A stretch of 64,000 nt of DNA from positions 1 to 64,000 of IMG/VR virus record IMGVR_UViG_3300037245_002806; one strand, given 5' to 3'. Shown here in pieces: positions 62,301 to 64,000 of the stretch (positions within the stretch are counted from its first letter, which is position 1; each line of letters starts with the position of its first letter). A program made the translations under genes and the position numbers. This DNA comes from a virus. The notes beneath the pieces are model-generated. The model did not search any database, was not told the DNA's origin, and saw only the letters and a program-made list of their open reading frames with translations.

Positions 62301-63081
62301 CCGCTTCGTTCCCGACGAAATAATGGATCGTAAGGGCCGAAACTGAGAGGATTTGCCAAGGCGCCAAAGAAGGGTAAGAAACGTATGCCCGTTGATCACT
62401 CGTCGAGGTTGCGCCTGCATAGGAACCGTTTGGGGTATCGCCCGCAACGTTGGGATCCCCGGCCAAAACGCCCCCCAATATAGTGCCGCTCGACCCGACG
62501 ATCTCGTAAATCGTATCCGCACATGCCGGCCCCACAATAAGCGTATCATCGGACATTGGAGCCCCGCCGCCGGCTGCATCGAACCCGGTACCCACCACGC
62601 TTGTGATCGATTTTACTTTGAAAGAGGTGTAGTGCGGCCCCTTGCCAACCGACCCTAATTGCCAAGCATCCACCCGCCCGTTGTCGCCGTCATCGGTATA
62701 AGTGATCGTGATCGTACCGTCGCCACCACCGCCAATGATCGAGTCGTTATTGTCTACAAAAAGCGCCGCGTAAAACTCCGGAAAGTTGGGAACCTCCCCG
62801 CCCCTGAGGGTAAAAGTCTTATTGCCTAACCGCTCCCCTAGTAGCTGGCGCTCCCCGACCCCCGCCGCGGAAACCGCCGGCAGAGAATTCGGTCTGTGCC
62901 CGCGGTTGCGGACCCGAACGATCCCGCCGTCTTCGAGTGTATCGGCATTCGGCCCGATGGTATCGCTTGCCGGGTATCCGGTGCTCGTCCATCCCGCCGA
63001 CATACTTGTTGGCTGTAGGTGGATCCAGTTTTCGTTCTCAAAAACTCTAGTGCTGCGCGGTTTTAATCGTAAAATAGTCAT
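59341..63081 (-). CDS. Very large tail/baseplate protein
   Basis: 1246 residues, beta-rich throughout with no single recognised domain. A stretch near 690-800 is more helical (IDAARDIVSRKLRLLRKPQ). A carbohydrate-binding-like jelly roll is likely around 860-1000. The C-terminus (GEMIDAWVRKLEIKQFALPQ) fits the LamG-type ends of tail proteins. Start and stop both overlap neighbours. Inferred as a central tail or baseplate component. Confidence 0.65.
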   Translation of the reverse strand: MTILRLKPRSTRVFENENWIHLQPTSMSAGWTSTGYPASDTIGPNADTLEDGGIVRVRNRGHRPNSLPAVSAAGVGERQLLGERLGNKTFTLRGGEVPNFPEFYAALFVDNNDSIIGGGGDGTITITYTDDGDNGRVDAWQLGSVGKGPHYTSFKVKSITSVVGTGFDAAGGGAPMSDDTLIVGPACADTIYEIVGSSGTILGGVLAGDPNVAGDTPNGSYAGATSTSDQRAYVSYPSLAPWQILSVSALTIHYFVGNEAGTTAGLDLLMRFGSGDSDWVIGHSNATNYGTLTPVTLSINPKTGNPFTLADLETLELGVNFLGETPAKDKRWGFIRLFVAFQQGFFHPSIDGAVIANQDRAHEVVTKDTFSTPSDDNTQCLLMNQSTDRTEAHVDNLPAEAISVISFAGHGRHTMLNQGDPLGAQAGDTPCGIGTPPRANSADYLSLMDGPPAQSNDGGFRTIIRLTGILSTARTHVGPGDDPAGCGTNGDYPGLDIGFGNFTDLALFRTINSSAAEITVANVNAATVGIDNENNIGQTRISQLFAKCEYRRKPNGGELYYHLTIDDPTDSPDDSKYMESQHSGNKKFGVDFAGIPEVSQITSVTAICRARAEQFSSAGWRVTWRLGTDGGTDVSESVQLNELFEDKPFARSLSPFTGLAWTRAEVNVLVVIWEAMGENKFYYKQISNLVLEIDLDLIPEKIDAARDIVSRKLRLLRKPQPFLKLSLPPAFGDVRMLDDVGCIHNAIPRLSATLGFERWDRSLMRLFRKKVNMMTDQVETTFLDVREFLTTLWITGSTRAKGASATGMAVLTPGVSLNFVRTTNDYLRDDFAGQFQELNGGEPPTGIKGILVINGTTNRVVNSAFSEGATDVFTGWAQNIGAGGAIAEDLDDDIWEEDLQGTRPRTVVLTTPTVPANRTFINTTMAFEKGDAPFSPQGSDYAVSVIHKDPSGTPLYINLWFDPPAFGAYGWDVWGNCTNAGDTQWHPLPVRSEVTKDQFKFTLQNAEDSASSPVQDDQTLNLNLGVQTTVGHQNRIYGVQVEGGRIADGRDQRYMSNFILTRTGPVVRDGLAFFLENNRDRPTYPAEGRGTFGVELETIWNTAQLPRRAGSRRYVYGVVVDSFNWDVCYYDCDNEKFVYERRVAGTTFSCEKYWPHIMAGQPVQVATRWISSEGDLDETPFSISIFVGGEQGTTTVVGQKFPLPTQSLLYLGSKDGTDGEMIDAWVRKLEIKQFALPQTAIRRLFT

Positions 63082-64000
63082 TCGATAAACTGTGGCAGGC
63101 TACTCGGAAGCCAAAAGGCTTGCAGGTTTTCCGCCGCTCCGTCTTCGATTTCGATGTCTTCCACATCCACGTTGGCAAGGAACTGATTTTCCGCCTCTTG
63201 CCGAAGATACGCTATCGAGATTTTATTTAGGATCTTTCTGCCATCCTCCTTATATTTCGGATCTGTTAGGTCGTGCAATCCCTCTTCTATAACGTGGGTG
63301 GTCGGATAAACGTCGATCGTCGCATGGTCGTTTACCCCGATGGAAACCAACCCCAGGTTGTCGAACCACACCTTTATCTCAAGGTTTTTCGAGAAACGGT
63401 TGATCTCTTGCAGAATCCCCGATGCCGCCGTTTTTCCCCCGATATACCTGGAGCCGGCTTGCCCGGTCCTATTGAAAAAGTCCCGAGCCTCGGTAAACCG
63501 CACCGTGTTTACCGGAAGCCCCGTTGTGGCCTTCCAATTGCCGCTGGCGTACTCGCTAAAAACGAAGTTAACGAACCAATGTAGGAACTGCAAAGCCGGG
63601 TTTGTAAGCAAAAGCCCGGTACCGTCGCCGGTCTCTTCGTACCCCTTCAGATCGGCCCGAATTTCCTTTTCCTTGTTGGCCGCCGCGCCGGCCCCAACCA
63701 ATTGCGCCCCGCTGTATTGCCGCCCGTTCTTTATTGGGTACCACTCCACCCAATCGGTTGTCGGGGTGAGTAGGGCAACCGTCGGGGGATCTCCGCTCTC
63801 GTATGTATAAAGGTTGGTGTGCTCTTTGATCCGCCCGTAGGAAGAAACGAAAGCGGCATCGGCCACCCGGAATAGCTTGACCATGCCGTCGTTATTTAGC
63901 TCTTGGCTACTGTGGACCCCATAAATCTGCGGTACATAAATGTCGTAGATTTTAGGATCCGGCGCCGCGGGAAAGTCGGGCTCGGTAAACTTGGGCTGTA
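63078..64000 (-). CDS. Tail/baseplate protein, 5' end outside window
   Basis: Open from the right edge to 63078, about 307 codons; the ATG at 63884 is internal because the frame continues upstream (IYDIYVPQIYGVHSSQELNN). Beta-rich with LEIKVWFDNLGLVSIGV. Function inferred from the tail cluster. Confidence 0.65.
   Translation of the reverse strand, partial: QPKFTEPDFPAAPDPKIYDIYVPQIYGVHSSQELNNDGMVKLFRVADAAFVSSYGRIKEHTNLYTYESGDPPTVALLTPTTDWVEWYPIKNGRQYSGAQLVGAGAAANKEKEIRADLKGYEETGDGTGLLLTNPALQFLHWFVNFVFSEYASGNWKATTGLPVNTVRFTEARDFFNRTGQAGSRYIGGKTAASGILQEINRFSKNLEIKVWFDNLGLVSIGVNDHATIDVYPTTHVIEEGLHDLTDPKYKEDGRKILNKISIAYLRQEAENQFLANVDVEDIEIEDGAAENLQAFWLPSSLPQFIE

Overview
The window looks like a contiguous piece of a tailed dsDNA bacteriophage genome (Caudoviricetes, probably long-tailed), GC-rich and very densely packed. 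The evidence is virion tail genes, a holin/GH108 endolysin lysis cassette, a T7-type primase-helicase, a RecT/YqaJ recombination pair, a Dam-type methylase and dozens of small zinc-ribbon or hypothetical proteins joined by ATGA, GTGA and TAATG start/stop overlaps. No tRNA, integrase, large terminase, portal or capsid gene is visible, so the head genes lie outside the window. The host cannot be named. Consensus sigma70-type promoters, Shine-Dalgarno sites and two lipoprotein signal peptides point to a bacterium with ordinary sigma-70 and lipoprotein machinery.

Layout. (1) 1-38.8 kb, all on the minus strand: a long early/middle block. Reading in the direction of transcription from 38.8 kb there are small early proteins under leaderless promoters (38.8-32.8 kb), an HNH gene preceded by a pseudoknot-forming intergenic region (about 35.4 kb), YqaJ exonuclease and RecT (30.7-28.1 kb), an adenine methylase, a DUF1376-like replication protein, a G39P-like helicase loader, the primase-helicase (25.0-23.1 kb), a PD-(D/E)XK nuclease, a second HNH nuclease, two phage lipoproteins (one with tandem Cys repeats, one with HExxH), a PLA2-like protein, a MazG protein fused to GHxGxC motifs, a ParB-like protein and a DUF5131 (Gp37/Gp68) protein. 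(2) 38.9-39.7 kb: a 0.9-kb divergent control region with almost no coding content. (3) 39.7-48.0 kb, plus strand: a second early block with SprT protease, many CxxC proteins, an HD hydrolase, an adenine-type methyltransferase, strong GNRA-loop terminators and a repeat array at 45.1-45.4 kb. (4) 47.95-64 kb, minus strand: late genes: tail proteins, a repeat-rich tail fibre, a glycosyltransferase, a two-domain GH-A-like glycosidase, endolysin, holin and large tail/baseplate proteins. The last gene runs off the right edge.

Two features stand out. First, eleven promoters share one design: a -35/-10 pair, then exactly six bases, then ATG-GA(A/G/C). The start codon therefore sits at the predicted +1, giving leaderless mRNAs beginning M-E/D; in two copies the +1 ATG instead opens a short upstream ORF that overlaps the real start. 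Second, an 18-bp element (minus-strand GGCGGGKGGTGATATAGA) occurs at least nine times, always in the same orientation, either at gene junctions or in frame inside genes as (G/S)DIE(S).

Many gene starts were chosen by Shine-Dalgarno and overlap with the upstream stop; functions named from motifs are inferences by eye, without database searches.
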